Part shown: one piece after another, positions 24,486 to 38,354 of the stretch | Layout of the letters: the number at the start of each line of letters is the position of its first letter | How positions within the stretch are numbered: the stretch's first letter is position 1 | Assembly (NCBI GenBank): GCA_036417435.1 | Contig: CM070910.1 | Span: forward strand, 72,400,784-72,464,783 | Direction: 5' to 3' | DNA: 64,000 nt | From: Inia geoffrensis | Taxonomy: Eukaryota; Chordata; Mammalia; Artiodactyla; Iniidae | The notes under the pieces: model-generated | The model's input: only the letters and a program-made list of their open reading frames with translations | Databases searched by the model: none | Told to the model about the DNA's origin: nothing | Position numbers and translations under genes: made by a program

Positions 24486-25472
24486 CTTACTCTCACCCGT
24501 GACTTAATCTTAACCAGTACACCAACACTAAGTCGTGACCTCACACGAACGCTAACCCTTAAGCATTGTGATATCCTAACATGTACCCTAATCCCTCTCC
24601 ATTCCCTAAACCTAACCCGAACCCGAACCCTAACACTGACACTCACCCGAATCCTTACCCTCACCCGTGCCCTAATCTTAACCAGTACACCAACACTAAG
24701 TCGTGCCCTCACACGTATGTTAACCCTTAAGAACTGTCGTACCCTAAACTGTACCCTAATCCCTCCCCATTTCCTAACACTAACCCTAACCCGAATCCTA
24801 ACCCTGACCCTCAACCGAAGCCTTACCCTCACCTGTGCCCGTATCTTAACCAGTACACAAAAACTAACTCGTGCCCTCACACGTATGCTAACCCTTAAGC
24901 GTTGTCGTACCCTAAGCTCTACCCTAATACCTCCCCATTCCCTAACCCTAAGCCTAAACCGAATCCTAATCGTGACCCTCACCCGAAGCCTAAACCTCAC
25001 CCGTCACCTAATCTTAACCATTACACCAACACTAAACCGTGCCATCACACGTAGAGTAATCCTAAACCGCAGCCGTACACTAACCTGTACGCTAATCCCT
25101 CTCCATTCCCTAACACTAACACTACCCCGAATCCTAACCCTGACAATCACCCGAAGCTTTACTCTCACCCATGTCCTAATTTTGAACACTACATCCACAC
25201 TAAACCATGCCCTCCAACCGAGGCTAACACTAAACCGTTCCCGTGCCGTAACCTGTACCCTAATCCCTCCCAACTGTCTAAACCTAACCCTAACACGATA
25301 CCTAATCCTGTCCCTCCCCCGAAGCCTTACCCTCACCTGTGCCCGTAACTTAACAAGTACACCAAAACTAACACGTGCCCTCACACGTATGCTAACCCTT
25401 AAGCGTTGTCGTACCCTAAACTGTACCCTAATCCCTCCCCATTCCCTAACCCTAACCCTAACCCGAATCCAA

Positions 25473-25490
25473 ATCCTCACCCTCACCCGT
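25473..25490. repeat. 18-bp deletion scar between short direct repeats
   Basis: The usual CCCTCACCCGAAGCCTTAAC and its following CTCACCCG are reduced to CCCTCACCCG followed directly by TGTCC. The lost 18 bp, three hexamers, lie between two CTCACCCG copies, which fits slippage or single-strand annealing. The hexamer register is preserved. Confidence 0.7.
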
Positions 25491-26589
25491 GTCCTATTCT
25501 TAACCATTACACCAACACTAAACCGTGCCCTCACACGTACAGTAACCCTAAACCGCATCCGTATGCTAAACTGCACCCTAATCCAACTCCATTCCCTAAC
25601 ACTAACCCTAAGCCGAACCCTAAGCCTGACACTCACCCGAAGATTTACCCTCACCCATGTCCTAATTTTAAGGAGGACATCAACACTAACCCATGCCCTG
25701 CAACGTAGGCTAACCCTAAACCGTTGCCGTACCCTAAACTGTACCCTAATCCCTCCCCATTTCCTAAACCTAACCCTAACCCAAACCCTAAACCTGACCC
25801 TCTTCCGAGGCCTTACCCTCTCCCGTGCCCTAATTTTAACCAGTACACCTACACTAATTTATGCCCTCACACTTACGCTAACACTTAAGCGTTGTCGTAC
25901 CCTAAACTATAACCTAATGCCTACCCATTTCCTAACCCTAACCCTTACCTGAATCCTAACCCTGACCCTCACCCGAAGCCTTACCCGCACCCGTCACCTA
26001 ATCTTAACTAGTACACCAACACTAAACCGTGCTCTCACACGTACACTAACCCTAAACCGCAGCCGTACCCTAACCTGTATCCTAATCCCTCTCCATTTCC
26101 GAACACTAACCCTAACTCGAACCCTAACCCTGACACTCACCCGAAGCTTTACCCTCACCCGTGTCCTAATTTTAACCATTGCATCACCACTAACCCATGC
26201 CCTCAAACGTAGGTTAACCCTAAACCATTGCTGTACCCTAACCTGTACCCTAATCCCTCCCCATTGCCTAACCCTAACCCTAACCTGATCCCTAATCCTG
26301 TCCCTCACCAGAAGTTTTACCCTCACCCGTGCCCAAATCTTAACCAGTACACCAATACTAACTCATGCTCTCACATGTACACTAACCCTTAAGCGTTGTC
26401 GTACCCTAACATGTACCCTAATCTCTCCGCATTCCCTAACCCTAACCCTAACCCAAACCCTAAACCTGACCCACTTCCGAGGCCTTACCCTCTCCCGTGC
26501 CCTAACCTTAACCAGTACACCAACACTAATTTGTGCCCTCACACTTATGCTAACACTTAAGCGTTGTCGTACACTAAATTATAACCCAA

Positions 26590-29170
26590 TGCCTCCCCAT
26601 TTCCTAACGCTAACCCTAACGCGAATCCTAAACCTGTCCCTCACCCGAAACCTTCACTTCCCCGTGCCTTAATTTTAACCAGTACACCATCATTGAACCG
26701 TGCCCTCACACGTACGCTAACCCTAAACCGCAGCCGTACCCTAAGCTTTACCCTAATCCCTCTCCATTCCCTAACACTAACCCTAAACCGAACCCTAACC
26801 CTGACACTCACCCGAAGCTTTACGCTCACCCGTGTCCTAATTATAAACACTACATCAACATTAACCCATGTCCTCCAATGTAGGGTAACACAAAACCATT
26901 GTCGTACACTAACCTGTACCCTAATCCCTCTCCATTGCCTAATCCTAACCCTAACCCGATCCCTAATCCTGTCCCTCACCCGAAACCTTACCTTCACCAG
27001 TGCCCTTATCTTAACCAGTACACCAAAACTAACTCATGCCCTCACACGTACGCTAACCCTTAAGCGTTGTCATACTCTAAACTGTACCCTAATCCCTCCC
27101 CATTCCCTAACACTAACCCTAGCCCGATTCCTAATCCTGAACCTCACCCGAATCCTTACCCTCCCCTGTGACTTAATCTTAACCAGGACATCAACACTAA
27201 CCCATGTCCTGCAATGTAGGCTAACCATAAATCTTTGCCATACACTAACCTGTACCCTAATCCCTCCCCATTCCCTAACAGTAACCCTAAACCGAACCCT
27301 AACCCTGACACTCACCCGAAGCTTTACCCTCAACCGTGTCCTAAATTTAACAAGGACATCAACACTAACACATGCTCTACAACGTTGTCTAACCTTAAAC
27401 CGTTACCGTGCAGTATCCTGTACCCTAATCCCTCCCCATTCCCTAAACCTAACCCTAACCCAAACCCTAAACCTGACCCTCTTCCGAGGCCTTACCCTCA
27501 CCCGTGTCCTAATCTTAACCAGGACACCAACACTAACTCGTGCCCTCACATGTACGCTAACACTTAAGCATTGTCGTATCCTAACCTGTACCCTAATCCC
27601 TCCCCATTGCCTAACCCTAACCCTAACCCGATCCCTTATCCTGTCCCTCACCCGAAACCTTACCCTCACCCGTGCCCTAAACTTATCCAGTGCACCAACA
27701 CTAACTCGTGCCCTCACACGTACGCTAACCCTTAAGCGTTGTCGTACCATAAACTCTAACCTAATCCCTCCCCGTTCCCTAACCCTAACCCTAACCCGAA
27801 TCCTAACCCTGACCCTCACTCGAAGCCTTAACCTCACTTGTAACTTAATCTTAACCATTACACAAACACTAAACAATGCCCTCACAGGTACGCTAATCTT
27901 AAACCGCAGCCGTACCCTAACCTGTACCCTAATACCTCCCCATTGCCTAACCCTAACCCGATCCATAATCCTGTCCCCCACCCGAAGCCTTACACTCACC
28001 TGTGCCCTTATCTTAACAAGAAAACCAAAACTAACTCGTGCCCTCACACGTACACTAACCCTTAAGCATTGTCGTACCCTAAATTGTACCCTAATCCCTC
28101 CCCATTCCCTAACCCTAATCCTAACCCGAATCCTAATCCTGACCCTCAACCGAAGCCTTAACCTCACCCGTGACCTAATCTTAACCATTACACCAACACT
28201 AAACCGTGCCCTCACACGTAGAGTAACCCTAAACCGCAGACGTACCCTAACCTGTACCCTAATCCCTCTCCATTCCCTAACACTAACACTACCCCGAATC
28301 CTAACCCTGGCAATCACCCGAAGCTTTACTCTCACCCGTGTCCTAATTTTAAACATTACATCCACACTAAACCATGCCCTCCAACCTAGGCTAACAATAA
28401 ACCATTGCCGTGCCGTAACCTGTACCCTAATCCCTCCCAACGGCCTAACCCTAACCGTAACGCGATACCTAATCCTGTCCCTCACCCGAAGCCTTACCCT
28501 AACCCGTGCCAAAATCTTAAACATCACACCAACACGAAACCGTGCCCTCACACGTACAGTAACCCTAAATCGCAGCCGTACGCTAAACTGCACCCTAATC
28601 CAACTCCATTCCCTAACCCTAACCCTAAACCGAACCCTAATCCTGACACTCACCAGAAGCTTGACCCTCACCCATGTCCTAATTTTAAGGAGGACATCAC
28701 CACTAACCCATGCCCTGCAACGTAGGCTAACCTTAAACCGTTGCCGTACCCTAACCTGTACCCTAATCCCTCCCCATTCCCTAAACCTAACCCTAACCCA
28801 AACCCTAAACCTGACCCTCTTCCGAGGACTTACCCTCTCCCGTGCCCTAATCTTAACCAGTACACCAACACTAATTTCTGCCCTCACACTTACGCTAACA
28901 CTTAAGCGTTGTCGTACCCTAAACTATGACCTAATGCCTACCCATTTCCTAACCCTAACCCTAACCTGAATCCTAACCCTGACCCTCACCCGAAGCCTTA
29001 CCCTCACCCGTCACCTAATCTTAACCAGTACACCAACACTAAACCGTGCCCTCACACGTACACTAACCCTAAACCGCAGCAGTACCCTAACCTGTATACT
29101 AATCCCTCTCCATTCCCGAACACTAAACCTAACCCGAACCTTAACCCTGACACTCAGCAGAAGCTTTACC
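26590..29170. repeat. Four-copy 2.6-kb segment beta, copy 2
   Basis: Copy inside alpha copy 2. It is offset 8199 bp from copy 1 and 5195 bp from copy 3 (31 monomers less 13 bp). Copies 2 and 3 stand so close that the alpha and beta duplications overlap. Confidence 0.78.
27720..27747. other. Example of the conserved GTACGCT...AGCG...TAC dyad
   Basis: One of many instances of an imperfect inverted repeat in the least telomere-like part of the monomer. GTACGCT (27720-27726) can pair with AGCG (27735-27738) and TAC (27745-27747), leaving a six-base bulge (TTGTCG). CTTAAG (AflII) sits in the loop and arm region. It recurs at 168-bp phase with variants (GTATGCT, AAGCATTG). A protein-binding role is possible but unproven. 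Confidence 0.4.
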
Positions 29171-31784
29171 CTCACCCGTGTCCTAATTTTAAACAGTACA
29201 TCAACACTAACCCATTCCCTCCAACGTAGGCTAACCCTAAATTGTTGCCGTACCGTAACCTGTACCCTAATCCCTCCCCATTGCCTATCCCTAACCCTAA
29301 CCTGATCCCTAATCCTGTCCCTCACTTGAAGCCTTACCCTCACCCGTGTCTTTACCTTAACCAGTACACCAAAACTATCTCGTGCCCTCAAACGTACGCT
29401 AACCCTTAAGCATTGTCATACACTAAACTGTACCCTAATCCCTCCATATTCCCCAACCCTAACCCTAAACCCAATCCTAATCCTGACCCTCACGCAAAGC
29501 CTTAACCTCACCCGTGACCTAATCTTAACCATTACACCAACACTAAACCGTGCCCTCACACATACGCTAACACTTATGCGTTGTTTTACCCTAACCTGTG
29601 CACTAATCCCTCTCCATTCCCTAACCCTAACCCTAACTCGAACCGTAACCCTGACACTCACCCGAAGCTTTACCCTCACCCGTGTCCTAATTTTAACCAT
29701 TACATCACCACTAACCCAGGGCCTCAAACGTAGGTTAACCCTAAACCATTGCTGTACCCTAACCTGTACCCTAATCCCTCCACATTGCCTAACCCTAACC
29801 CTAACCTGATCCCTAATCCTGTCCCTCACCCGAAGCCTTACCCTCACCCGTGCCCAAATCTTAACCAGTACACCAATACTAACTCATGCTCTCACACGTA
29901 CACTAACTCTTAAGCGTTGTCGTACCCTAACATGTACCCTAATCCCTCCCCATTCCCTAACCCTAACCCTAACCCAAACCCTAAACCTGACCCTCTTCCG
30001 AGGCCTTACCCTCTCCCGTGCCCTAACCTTAACCAGGACACCAACACTAATTTGTGCCCTCACACTTACGCTAACACTTAAGCGTTGTCGTACACTAAAT
30101 TATAACCCAATGCCTCCCCATTTCCTAACCCTAACCCTAAGCTGAATCCTAACCCTGACCCTCACTCGAAGCTTTACCCTCCCCCTTGATTTAATCTTAA
30201 CCATTACACCAACACTAAACCGTGCCCTCAAATGTACGCTAAACCTAAACCGCAGCCGCACGCTAACCTGTACCCTAATCCCTCAGCATTGCCTAACCCT
30301 AACCCGATCCATAATCCTGTCCCCCACCCGAAGCCTTACACATACCTGTGCCCTTATCTTAACAAGAACACCAAAACTAACTCGTGCCCTCACACGTATG
30401 CTAACCCTTAAGCGTTGTAGTACCCTAAACTGTACCCTAATCCCTCCCCATTCCCTAACCCTAACCCTAACCAGAATCCTGATCCTGACCCTCAACCGAA
30501 GCCTTAACCTCACCCGTGACCTAATCTTAACCATTACACCAACACTAAACCGTGCCCTCACACGTAGAGTAACCCTAAACCGCAGCCGTACCCTAAGCTG
30601 TACCCTAATCCCTTTCCATTCCCTAACACTAACACTACCCCGAATCCTAACCCTGACAATCACCCGAAGCTTTACTCTCACCCGTGTCGTAATTTTAAAC
30701 ACTACATCCACACTAAACCATGCCCTCCAACCTAGGCTAACACTAAACCCTTTCCGTGCCGTAACCTCTACCCTAATCCCTCCCAACTGCCTAACCCTAA
30801 CCCTAACCCGATACCTAATCCTGTCCCTCAACCGTAGCCTTACTCTCACCTGTGCCCGTATCTTAACCAGTACACCAAAACTAACTCGTGCCCTCACACG
30901 TATGCGAACCCTTAAGCGTTGTCGTACCCTAAACTGTTCCCTAATCTCTCCCCATTCCCTAACCCTAACCCTAACCCGAATCCTAATACTGACACTCACC
31001 CGAAGCCTTAACCTCACCCGTGACCTAATCTTAACCATTACACCAACACTAAACCGTGCCCTCACACGTACAGTAACTCTAAACCGCAGCCGTACGCTAA
31101 ACTGCACCCTAATCCAACTCCATTCCCTAACCCTAACCCTACACCGAACCCTAATCCGGACACTCACCCGAAGTTTTACCCTCACCCGTGTCCTAATTTT
31201 AAACAGCACATCAACACTAACCCATGCCCTGCAACGTAGGCTAACGCTAAACTGTTGCCGTACCCTAACCTGTACTCTAATCCCTCTCCATTCCCCAGCC
31301 CTAACCCTAACTCAAAAACTAAACCTGACCCTCTTCCGAGGCCTTACCCTCACCTGTGCCCTAATCTTAACCAGTACACCAACGCTCAACCGTGCCCTCA
31401 CACGTACGCTAAACCTAAACCCCTGCTGTACCCTATCCTGTATCCTAATCTCCCTCCATTCCCTAACCCTAACCCTAACCCGAACCCTAACACTGACACT
31501 CACCTTAATCTTTACCCTCACCCGTGCCCTAATCTTAACCAGTACACCAACACTAAGTCGTGCCCTCACACGTACGTTAACCCTTAAGAACTGTCGTACC
31601 CTAAACTGTACCCTAATCCCTCCCCATTTCCTAACCCTAACCCTAACACGAATCCTAACCCTGACCCTCACCCGAAGCCTTACCTTCTCCCGTGCCCTAA
31701 TCTTAAGCAGGACACTGACACTAAATCGTGCCCTCACACGTACATTAACCCTTAAGCGTTGTCATACCCTAAACTGTACCCTAA

Positions 31785-34365
31785 TCCCTCCCCATTTCTT
31801 AACGCTAACCCTAACCCAAATCCTAAACCTGTCCCTCACCCGAACCCTTCACTTCCCCGTGCCTTAATTTTAACCAGTACACCATCACTGAACCGTGCCC
31901 TCACACGTACGCTAACCCTAAACCGCAGCCGTACCCTAAGCTTTACCCTAATCCCTCTCCATTCCCTAACACTAACCCTAAACCGAATCCTAACCCTGAC
32001 ACTCACCCGAAGCTTTACGCTCACCCGTGTCCTAATTATAAACACTACATCAACATTAACCCATGTCCTCCAATGTAGGGTAACACAAAACCATTGTCGT
32101 ACACTAACCTGTACCCTAATCCCTCTCCATTGCCTAATCCTAACCCTAACCCGATCCCTAATCCTGTCCCTCACCCGAAACCTTACCTTCACCAGTGCCC
32201 TTATCTTAACCAGTACACCAAAACTAACTCATGCCCTCACACGTACGCTAACCCTTAAGCGTTGTCATACTCTAAACTGTACCCTAATCCCTCCCCATTC
32301 CCTAACACTAACCCTAGCCCGATTCCTAATCCTGAACCTCACCCGAATCCTTACCCTCCCCTGTGACTTAATCTTAACCAGGACATCAACACTAACCCAT
32401 GTCCTGCAATGTAGGCTAACCCTAAATCTTTGCCATACACTAACCTGTACCCTAATCCCTCCCCATTCCCTAACAGTAACCCTAATCCGAACCCTAACCC
32501 TGACACTCACCCGAAGCTTTACCCTCACCCGTGTCCTAAATTTAACAAGGACATCAACACTAACACATGCTCTCCAACGTTGTCTAACCTTAAACCGTTA
32601 CCGTGCACTATCCTGTACCCTAATCCCTCCCCATTCCCTAAACCTAACCCTAACCCAAACCCTAAACCTGACCCTCTTCCGAGGCCTTACCCTCACCCGT
32701 GTCCTAATCTTAACCAGGACACCAACACTAACTCGTGCCCTCACATGTACGCTAACACTTAAGCATTGTCGTATCCTAACCTGTACCTTAATACCTCCCC
32801 ATTGCCTAACCCTAAACCTAACCCGATCCCTTATCCTGTCCCTCACCCGAAACCTTACCCTCACCCGTGCCCTAAACTTATCCAGTGCACCAACACTAAC
32901 TCATGCCCTCACACGTACGCTAACCCTTAAGCGTTGTCGTACCATAAACTCTAACCTAATCCCTCCCCGTTCCCTAACCCTAACCCTAACCCGAATCCTA
33001 ACCCTGACCCTCACTCGAAGCCTTAACCTCACTTGTAACTTAATCTTAACCATTACACAAACACTAAACAATGCCCTCACAGGTACGCTAATCCTAAACC
33101 GCAGCCGTACCCTAACCTGTACCCTAATACCTCCCCATTGCCTAACCCTAACCCGATCCATAATCCTGTCCCCCACCCGAAGCCTTACACTCACCTGTGC
33201 CCTTATCTTAACAAGAAAACCAAAACTAACTCGTGCCCTCACATGTACGCTAACCCTTAAGCGTTGTCGTACCCTAAATTGTACCCTAATCCCTCCCCAT
33301 TCCCTAACCCTAACCCTAAACCGAATCCTAGTCCTGACCCTCATCCGAAGCCTTAACCTCACCCGTGACCTAATCTTAACCATTACACCAACACTAAACC
33401 GTGCCCTCACACGTAGAGTAACCCTAAACCGCAGCCGTACCCTAACCTGTACCCTAATCCCTCTCCATTCCCTAACACTAACACTACCCCGAATCCTAAC
33501 CCTGGCAATCACCCGAAGCTTTACTCTCAACCGTGTCCTAATTTTAAACATTACATCCACACTAAACCATGCCCTGCAACCTAGGCTAACAATAAACCGT
33601 TGCCGTGCCGTAACCTGTACCCTAATCCCTCCTAACGGCCTAACCCTAAACGTAACCCGATACCTAATCCTGTCCCTCACCCGAAGCCTTACCCTCACCC
33701 GTGCCAAAATCTTAACCATTACACCAACACTAAACCGTGCCCTCACACGTACAGTAACCCTAAATCGCAGCCGTACGCTAAACTGCACCCTAATCCAACT
33801 CCATTCCCTAACCCTAACCCTAAACCGAACCCTAATCCTGACACTCACCCGAAGCTTGACCCTCACCCGTGTCCTAATTTTAAGGAGGACATCACCACTA
33901 ACCTATGCCCTGCAACGTATGCTAACCCTAAACCGTTGCCGTACCCTAACCTGTACCCTAATCCCTCCCCTTTCCCTAAACCTAACCCTAACCCAAACCC
34001 TAAACCTGACCCTCTTCCGAGGCCTTACCCTCTCCCGTGCCCTAATCTTAACCAGTATACCAACACTAATTTGTGCCCTCACACTTACGCTAACACTTAA
34101 GCGTTGTCGTACCCTAAACTATAACCTAATGCCTACCCATTTCCTAACCCTAACCCTAACCTGAATCCTAACCCTGACCCACACCCGAAGCCTTACCCTC
34201 ACCCGTGACCTAATCTTAACCAGTACACCAACACTAAACCGTGCGCTCACACGTACACTAACCCTAAACCGCAGCCGTACCCTAAACTGTACCCTAATCC
34301 CTCTCCATTCCTGAACACTAAACCTAATCCGAACCCTAACCCTGACACTCACCCGAAGCTTTACC
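31785..34365. repeat. Four-copy 2.6-kb segment beta, copy 3
   Basis: First part of gamma copy 1. The CTTCACTTCCCCGTGCC word lies near 31848. Similarity to beta copies 1 and 2 fades near 34365, where CCCTAACCCGTGACTTAATC follows; beta copy 4 continues with the same downstream sequence. Confidence 0.78.
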
Positions 34366-34422
34366 CTAACCCGTGACTTAATCTTAACAATTACACCAAT
34401 ACTAAACCGTGCCCTCAAACCT

Positions 34423-34470
34423 ACGCTAACCCTAAACCGCAGCCGTATGCTAACCCTTAACCGCAGCAGC
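34423..34470. repeat. 24-bp (four-hexamer) internal tandem duplication
   Basis: Two adjacent 24-bp units, 34423-34446 (ACGCTAACC...GCAGCCGT) and 34447-34470 (ATGCTAACC...GCAGCAGC), lengthen one monomer to 192 bp. The same expansion occurs at 50675-50722, exactly 16252 bp away, so it predates the gamma duplication. Confidence 0.78.
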
Positions 34471-35767
34471 ACGCTAACCTGTACCCTAATCCCTCCCCAT
34501 TGCCTAACCCTAACCCTAACCCAATCCATAATCCTTTCCCTCACCCGAATCCTTCGCCTCACCTGTGCCCTTATCTTAACCAGTACACCAAACCTAACTT
34601 GTACCCTCACACGTACGCTAACCCTTAAGTGTTGTCTTACCCTAATCTGTACCCAAATACTTCCCCATTCTCTAACAGTAACCCTAACCCGAATCCTAAT
34701 CCTGACCCTCACCCGAAGCCTTAACCTCACCCGTGACTTAATCTTAACCATTACACCAACACTAAACCGTGCCATCACACGTACGCTAACCCTTAACCAT
34801 TGTCTTACCCTAACCTGTACCCTAATCCCTCTCCATTCCCTAACCCTAACCCTAACTCGAACCCTAACCCAGACACTCACCCGAAACTTTACCCTCACCC
34901 GTGTACTAATTTTAAACAGTACGTCACCACTAAACCATGCCCTCAAACGTAGGTTAAAACTAAATTGTTGCTGTACACTAACCTGTACCCTATTCCCTCC
35001 CCATTGCCTAACCCTAACCCAAAACCGATCCCTAATCCTGTCCCTCACACAAAGCCTTACCCTCACCCGTGTCCTGAACTGAACCAGTACACCAACACTA
35101 ACACGTGCTCTCACATTTACGCTAACACTTAAGCGTTGTCGTACCCTAAACTGTACCCTAATAACTCCCCTTTTCCTAACTCGAAACCTAACCCGAATTC
35201 CAACCCTGACCCTCACCCGAAGCCTTACCCTCACCTGTGACCTAATCTTAACCAGTACACCAACACTAAGTCGTGCCCTCACATGTACGCTAACCTTTAA
35301 GCATTCTCGTATCCTAACACGTACCATAATCCCTCTCCATTCCCTAACCCTAACCCTAACCTGAACCCTAACCCTGACATTAACCCGAAGCTTTACCCTC
35401 ACCCGTGTCCTAATTTTAAGGATGACATCAACACTAACCCATGCCCTGCAACGTAGGCTAACCCTAAACTGTTGCCGTACACTAAACTGTACCCTAATCC
35501 AACTCCATTCCCTAACCCTAACCCTAAACCGAACCCTAAACCTGACCCTCTTCCGAGGCCTTACCATCTCCCGTGCCCTAATCTTAACCAGTACAACAAC
35601 ACTAATTTGGGCCCTCACACTTACGCTAACACTTAAGCGTTGTCGTACCCTAAACTATAACCTAATGCCTACCCATTTCCTAAACCTAACCCTAACCTGA
35701 ATCCTAACCCTGACCCTTACCCGAAGCCTTACCCTCACCCGTCACCTAATCTTAACCAGTACACCAA

Positions 35768-35785
35768 CACTAAACAGAAGCCGTA
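35768..35785. repeat. 30-bp (five-hexamer) deletion scar
   Basis: CAACACTAAACAGAAGCCG stands where related monomers have CACTAAACCGTGCCC, then CACACGTACACTAACCC and AAACCGCAGCCG; 30 bp are missing. The counterpart in gamma copy 2 is at about 52186-52203 (CACTAAACTGCAGCCG). The register is kept. Confidence 0.7.
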
Positions 35786-38333
35786 CCCTAACCTGTACCC
35801 TAAACCCTCTTCATTCCCGAACACTAAACCTAACCCGAACCCTAACCCTGACACTCACCCGAATCTTTACCCTCACCCGTGTCCTAATTTTAAACAGTAC
35901 ATCAACACTAACCCATGCCCTCCAACGTAACCTAACCCTAAACCGTTGCCGAACCGTAACCTGTACCCTAATCCCTCCCCATTGCCTAACCCTAACCCTA
36001 ACCTGATCCCTAATCCTGTCCCTCACTTGAAGCCTTACCCTCACCCGTGTCTTTACCTTAACCAGTACCTCAAAACTATCTCGTGCTCTCAAACGTACGC
36101 TAACCCTTAAGCATTGTCATACCCTAAACTGTACCCTAATCCCTCCATATTCCTCAACCTTAACCCTAACCCCAATCCTAATCCTGACCCTCACCCGAAG
36201 CCTTAACCTCACCCGTGACCTAATATTAACAATTACACCAACACTAAACCGTGCCCTCACACATACGCTAACACTTAAGCGTTGTTTTACCCTGACCTGT
36301 ACATTAATCCCTCTCCATTCCCTAACACTAACCCTAACACGAACCCTAAACCGGACACTCACCCGAAGCTTTACCCACACCCCTGCTCAAATCTAAACCA
36401 GTACACCAATACTAACTCATGCTTTCACAGGTACGCTAACCCTTAAGCTTTGTCGTACCCTAACCTGTACCCTAATACCTCTCCATTCCCTAACCCTATC
36501 CCTAAACCGAACCCTTACCCTGACACTCACCTGAAGCTTTACCCTCAACCGTGTCCTAATTTTAACCAGGACATCAGCACTAACCCATGCACTGCAACGT
36601 AGATTAACCCTAAACCGTTGCCGTACCCTAACCTGTACCCTAATCCCTCCCAATTCCCTAAACATAACCCTAACCCAAACCATAAACCTGACCTCTTCCG
36701 AGGCCTTACCCTCTCCCGTGCCCTAATCTTAACCAGTACACCAACACTAATTTGTGCCCTCACACTTACGCTAACACTTAAGCGTTGTCATAACCTAAAC
36801 TATAAGCTAATGCCTCCCCATTTCCTAACCCTAATCCTAACCTGAATCCTAACCCTGACACTCACTCGAAGCCATAACCTCCCCGGTGATTTAATCGTAA
36901 CAATTACACCAACACTAAACCGTGCCCTCAAAGGTACGCTAACCCTAAACCGCAGCCGCACGCTAACCTGTACCCTAATACATCCCCATTGCCTAACCCT
37001 AACCGTAACCCGATCCATACTCCTTTCCCTCACCCGAATCCTTAGCCTCAACCCTGCCCTTATCTTAACCAGTACACCAAACCTAACTCGTACCCTCACA
37101 CGTACGCTAACCCTTAAGTGTTGTCTTGCCCTAATCTGTACCCAAATACCTCCCCATTCCCTAACAGTAACCCTAACCCGAATCCTAACCCTGACCCTCA
37201 CCCGAAGCCTTACCCTCACCCGTGACCTAATCGTAACCAGTACACCAACACTAAGTCGTGCCCTCACACGTATGTTAACCCTTAAGAACTGTCGTACCCT
37301 AAACTGTACCCTAATCCCTCCCCATTTCCTAACCCTAACCCTAACCCGAATCCTAACCCTGACCCTCACCCGAAGCCTTACCCTCACCCGTGCCCTAATC
37401 TTAACCGGGACACCGACACTAAATCATGCCCTCACACGTACACTAACCCTTAAGCGTTGTCATACGATAAACTGTACCCTAATCTCTCCCCATTCCAGAA
37501 CCCTAACCCTAAACCGAACCCTATCCCTGACACTCACCTGAAGCTTTACGCTCACCCGTGTCCTAATTATAAACACTACATCAACATTAAACCATGTCCT
37601 CCAATGTAGGGTAAAACAAAACCATTGTCGTACACTAACTTGTACCGTAATCCCTCTCCATTGCCTAATCCTAACCCTAACCCGATCCCTAATCCTGTCC
37701 CTCACCCGAAGCCTTACCGTCACCCGTGCCTTTATCTTAACCAGTACACCAAATCTAACTCATGCCCTCACACGTACGCTAACCCTTAAGCGTTGTCACA
37801 CTCTAAACTGTACCCTATTCCCTCCCCACTCCCTAACACTAACCCTAACCCTATACCTAATCCTGTCCCTCTCCCGAAGCCTTACCCTCACCTGTGCCAG
37901 TATCTTAACCAGTACACAAAACTAACTCGTGCCCTCACACGTATGCTAACCCTTAATCGTTGTCGTACCCTAAACTGTACCCTAATCCCTCCCCATTCCC
38001 TAACCCTAACCCTAACCCGAATCCTATTCCTGACCCTCACCTGAAGCCTTCACCTCACCCGTGACCTAATCTTAACCATTACACCAACACTAAACCGTGC
38101 CCTCACACGTACAGTAACCCAAAACCGCAGCCGTACGCTAAACTGCACCCTAATCCAACTCCATTCCCTAACCCTAACCTGAAACCGAACCCTAAGCCTG
38201 ACACTCACCTGAAGCTTTACCCTCACCCGTGTCCTAATTTTAAGGAGGACATCACCACTAACCCATCCACTGCAACGTAGGCTAACCCTAAACCGTTACC
38301 GTACCCTAACCTGTACCCTAATCGCTCCCCATT

Positions 38334-38354
38334 CCCTAACCCAAACCCTAAACC
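38334..38354. repeat. Monomer head with two hexamers missing
   Basis: CCCTAACCCAAACCCTAAAC stands where the AGGCCT-class monomer normally has two more hexamers. The 12-bp loss recurs at 54752 and 56933, so it predates the gamma and delta duplications. Confidence 0.72.

Larger units (their letters stand above)
23576..26068. repeat. Interval between alpha copies
   Basis: About 15 monomers. It begins with one monomer (23598-23765) missing from the corresponding place near 31796 but present at 47881-48048. Then comes a truncated beta copy (23766-24485), followed by monomers from about 24.8 kb that resemble 43.6-44.75 kb and 62.2-63.3 kb (CCAACTGTCTAAACC, CCCATGTCCTA, AAGGAGGACATC). Single-base losses occur near 24257 and 24361. 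Confidence 0.7.
26069..31774. repeat. Large duplication alpha, copy 2 (about 5.7 kb)
   Basis: Second copy of 17871-23575. At its right end one monomer, retained in copy 1 at 23598-23765, is absent, and the sequence enters the next beta copy directly at about 31785. Typical differences from copy 1 are single bases, such as CCATGTCC for CCGTGTCC near 28673. Confidence 0.82.
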
